Source of the DNA: CAZFPN01 sp044370655
GTDB taxonomy: Bacteria > Pseudomonadota > Alphaproteobacteria > Rickettsiales > Deianiraeaceae
Length of the DNA: 7,186 nucleotides
NCBI GenBank assembly: GCA_044370655.1
Contig: JBILVD010000058.1
Coordinates: 1 to 7,186 of the forward strand
Direction: 5' to 3'
The notes under the pieces are model-generated. The model had not been told where the DNA came from. It made no database searches and was given only the letters and a program-made list of their open reading frames with translations. Both the position numbers and the translations under genes were made by a program. Shown piece by piece: positions 5,787 through 7,186 of the stretch (the stretch's first letter is position 1; each line of letters begins with the position of its first letter).

Positions 5787-6208
5787 GAATTTTTTTAAAG
5801 TTTGAGATAATTTACATACATTTGTTCACCTAAGTAAGGTTTTAATTTTTAAAAGCCTCTTGTTTTGTTTAAAAAAATCCTCTCTTGCTATTAATTTTCT
5901 TTTAGAAATTATAAAAGAAAATAACTTATTTTTTATTTTATGAATAATTTATAAACAAATCTTTTAAGAGGTATAAGAATCTATGTTGATAAATCTCAAA
6001 TAACCTCACTTCCTTAAAATATATCTGTCATCAAATGGTAAGTATATAAAGTATTGACAAGTTTAGTGATGTCATTAACTTGTTATGAAAAAGGATACTT
6101 AAAATATAATGAATCCCAAACAAGCATTATTCTTCCTAATAAAGGTTTGAATTACGATACTTTCTAATATAGAAAGGTAGAATTATTTTAAATGTTATGA
6201 TAATATTG
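5787..6208. other. AT-rich stretch without an intact gene
   Basis: No ORF with a credible start is present on either strand. It holds an 11-bp hairpin at 5894-5922. One - strand frame (6151-6017) reads protein-like for 45 codons with a single TAA at 6083-6085, including IMLVWDSLYFKYPFS and DITKLVNTLYTYHLMTDIF; I do not recognise it, and it may be a gene remnant. TTGACA at 6054-6059 and TATAAT at 6105-6110 on + look like promoter boxes but are too far apart to pair and have no gene downstream. ACAAGTT/AACTTGT (6057-6063/6077-6083) and CTTTCT/AGAAAG (6160-6165/6171-6176) are short inverted repeats. Confidence 0.5.
5894..5922. repeat. 11-bp inverted repeat (AT-rich hairpin)
   Basis: ATTTTCTTTTA (5894-5904) and TAAAAGAAAAT (5912-5922) are perfect arms around a 7-nt loop, followed on + by T-rich DNA. 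It could be a weak terminator in either direction, but no gene clearly ends at it. Confidence 0.35.
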
Positions 6209-6923
6209 TTATGGATTTTTTTCATCTAAAATACAATCATTTATTAAAAATTCTGCTATCTCAGATTTTTCTTCCTCTGTAATTTCAGGAGTAATTCTTA
6301 CATCGTTAACAGAGTATTCTGTTTTTGACATATAATTTATTAAAATTTAATCTTCAATTTCAAAGGTTTACCTGGAGAAGGTTTTATTTAAAATAGAAGA
6401 AATCTTTTTAAATTCTTATGGAGTTTTAAAAAGTATTTTAACTTCTTGAAGCAGTTTTTTAGTCTCTTCATTTGAATCTTCAAGCGGTTTTTCAACTTCC
6501 TTTTGCGGAGGTGCAATTACTTTGCCACTCTTATCTCTTCTAGTGTATTGCAAATGTGGATTTGTTGAATTCCTGATAATGCTAACATTTCCGATATAGC
6601 TTTCCACGTTAATGGGATCTCCAGGTTTTAAAGGTAATGGACTTTAAAGATTATCAAATTCTGGAAAAGTACCATCTTCAAGTTCCACTTTTACCCAATT
6701 TCCATCTTTATTTGAATATTTGAAATAAAATAACGTTCCCGAAATTGGAGAATTTTCAGCTTTTTGTCTCAGTTTTTTTAATGTTTCTAGTAAATCACCT
6801 CAAATAATCCTCATAATAGTAATACTCTCTTTGTTCTTATCTAATGGATAAAGTTTTGCCTTTCAAATTGCTCTTTTGTCAAAAACCACAATGCTATAAA
6901 ATAACTTTTTAAAGGTTTGAATT
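6140..6923 (+). repeat. 14-bp direct repeat pair flanking the eroded block
   Basis: TAAAGGTTTGAATT occurs at 6140-6153 and again at 6910-6923, exactly 770 bases apart, bracketing most of the M23-like remnant and the 40-aa ORF. Flanking bases differ. A single exact 14-mer repeat in 1.4 kb of AT-rich DNA is somewhat unexpected but not decisive. Confidence 0.35.
6209..6331 (-). CDS. 40-aa acidic small ORF (hypothetical)
   Basis: ATG 6331 opens 40 codons beginning MSKTEYSVNDVRITPEI and continuing TEEEKSEIAEFLIND to a TAA at 6209-6211. The product is acidic, with a proline followed by a Glu/Lys-rich amphipathic helix, and is more protein-like than the DNA around it. No Shine-Dalgarno site precedes it. 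It lies in the same frame as the M23-like remnant upstream, separated by three in-frame stops (6416, 6368, 6347), so it may be that gene's C-terminal end rather than an independent gene. I recognise no family; the size and charge would also suit a small antitoxin-like or regulatory protein. Confidence 0.3.
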   Translation of the reverse strand: MSKTEYSVNDVRITPEITEEEKSEIAEFLINDCILDEKNP

Positions 6924-6970
6924 TTTATTTTTATGTAAGCAGAAAATTTGTAAGCAAAGGATGGAGTCTA
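6416..6970 (-). pseudogene. Degenerate M23 (LytM/NlpD-type) metallopeptidase-like gene
   Basis: One - strand frame runs from just after a TAG (6968-6970) to a TAA (6416-6418) with three internal stops: TGA 6863-6865, TGA 6800-6802 and TAA 6644-6646. Read through them, it gives ENSPISGTLF, then NWVKVELEDGTFPEFDNL, stop, SPLPLKPGDPINVESYIGNV, then STNPHLQYTRRDKSGKVIAPP, and a charged tail. This is the layout of an M23 zinc endopeptidase domain (a peptidoglycan hydrolase): 'DGTF-x-EY-x-HL', 'V-x-x-GD-x-V-x-x-G-x-xIG-x-VG', then 'STGPHLHYE-R', then 'G-x-x-xDP'. The HxH motif reads H-L-Q, so the metal-binding second His is lost, and the N-terminal H-x-x-x-D part is not seen. The longest stop-free piece is 63 codons from a GTG at 6607. 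A 36-codon ORF at 6909-7019 in another frame might be the shifted N-terminus. Family call is by eye; that it is broken is clear. Confidence 0.55.
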
Positions 6971-7116
6971 ATTCAAAAATAAGATTTATTCTAAATCCTA
7001 ATTTAAAATCAAGTTTCATCCTTTATTTTAAAGGCTTTCCTAAGTATTTAGGTTAACAAAATAACTCATTACTACATAATTGAGATTAACATCTAATTAT
7101 ACTCCATCATACCTCT

Positions 7117-7130
7117 AACTAAAATTAGTT
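7117..7130. promoter_or_regulatory. Short palindrome upstream of the last gene
   Basis: AACTAAAATTAGTT has 6-bp inverted arms (AACTAA/TTAGTT) around two bases and is followed on + by a T run, ten bases before ATG 7141. It could be an operator or a weak terminator stem; at this size and composition chance is likely. Confidence 0.18.
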
Positions 7131-7140
7131 TTTATTTCAT

Positions 7141-7186
7141 ATGAAAGAATGTAAATTTTGTGGCTCAACTCTTCTTATTAAAAGTG
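7141..7186 (+). CDS. Start of a gene with an N-terminal CxxC zinc knuckle (partial)
   Basis: ATG 7141 opens a frame that runs off the window: MKECKFCGSTLLIKS. The C-x-x-C-G-S start is a zinc-ribbon half. Two families begin this way: small transposases/InsA-like proteins of IS1-type elements ('C-x-x-C-x-S-x-x-x-IK-x-G...', followed by a second CxxC), and SAM-dependent methyltransferases of sugar pathways with an N-terminal zinc domain. The IK-S continuation and the eroded DNA next door lean towards a transposase; the sugar operon nearby leaves the methyltransferase open. No Shine-Dalgarno site is visible. Only 15 codons are present, so the family is undecided. Confidence 0.45.
   Translation, partial: MKECKFCGSTLLIKS

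Noticed and set aside
6054..6110. TTGACA and TATAAT on + as a promoter
   Set aside because: The boxes are 45 bases apart and nothing coding follows on that strand.
6800..6865. TGA read as tryptophan (alternative genetic code), which would restore two breaks in the M23-like frame
   Set aside because: comM and the aldolase end at TGA exactly where the families end, and tryptophan in the cyclase is TGG; the remnant also contains TAA stops.
6909..7019. 36-codon - strand ORF beginning MKLDFKLGFRINLIFELD
   Set aside because: Possibly a frameshifted N-terminus of the M23-like remnant, but no motif or homologous pattern supports it, so it is not listed as a gene.
1..7186. CRISPR array, tRNA, rRNA or riboswitch
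   Set aside because: No regularly spaced repeats, no cloverleaf with a TTCGA-type arm, and no recognisable rRNA or riboswitch core were seen by eye on either strand.

Overview
The window is AT-rich and looks like chromosome of an alphaproteobacterium, probably host-associated (Rickettsiales/Holosporales-like). The best taxonomic hint is the zinc-type cysteine cluster in the ComM/YifB protein (CKCGYLGD followed by two more Cys and 'SGPILERIDIHL'), which follows the alphaproteobacterial pattern. CoaD ('FISSRFVKSIAELGGDVS') and the DsbA-like protein ('RDFPLDAQ') agree with this. Reduced coding density and two decayed reading frames fit a genome under erosion. The exact lineage is inference.

Layout. 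(1) Positions 1-213: the likely tail of an upstream + strand gene, a very short ORF behind a strong purine-rich ribosome site, and a candidate promoter for coaD. (2) 214-2918: coaD on +, overlapping tail to tail with comM/yifB on -, which lies 5 bp behind a membrane-anchored DsbA-like thioredoxin gene on -. (3) 3002-3241: a nonsense-interrupted remnant, possibly the C-terminus of a flagellin/FlgL-type protein. (4) 3242-5713: a tight three-gene - strand operon in the order HpcH/HpaI-type aldolase, short-chain dehydrogenase, dehydroquinate-synthase-like cyclase. It has overlapping genes, a candidate promoter and a 12-bp palindrome just upstream. (5) 5787-7140: mostly eroded DNA, with a degenerate M23-peptidase-like frame, a 40-aa ORF and AT-rich hairpins. 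(6) 7141-7186: the start of a + strand gene with a CxxC zinc knuckle, cut by the window edge.

The housekeeping genes serve CoA synthesis (coaD), DNA branch migration during transformation/recombination (comM) and envelope thiol chemistry (DsbA-like). The operon is the most interesting part. An aldolase that could build a 3-deoxy-2-keto sugar acid, a sugar-phosphate cyclase with an intact dehydroquinate-synthase-like active site, and an NAD(P)-dependent reductase would together form a short pathway to a carbocyclic or otherwise unusual sugar-like compound, plausibly for a surface glycan. Each family assignment is well supported; the joint pathway is my inference. I found no tRNA, rRNA, CRISPR array or complete mobile element.
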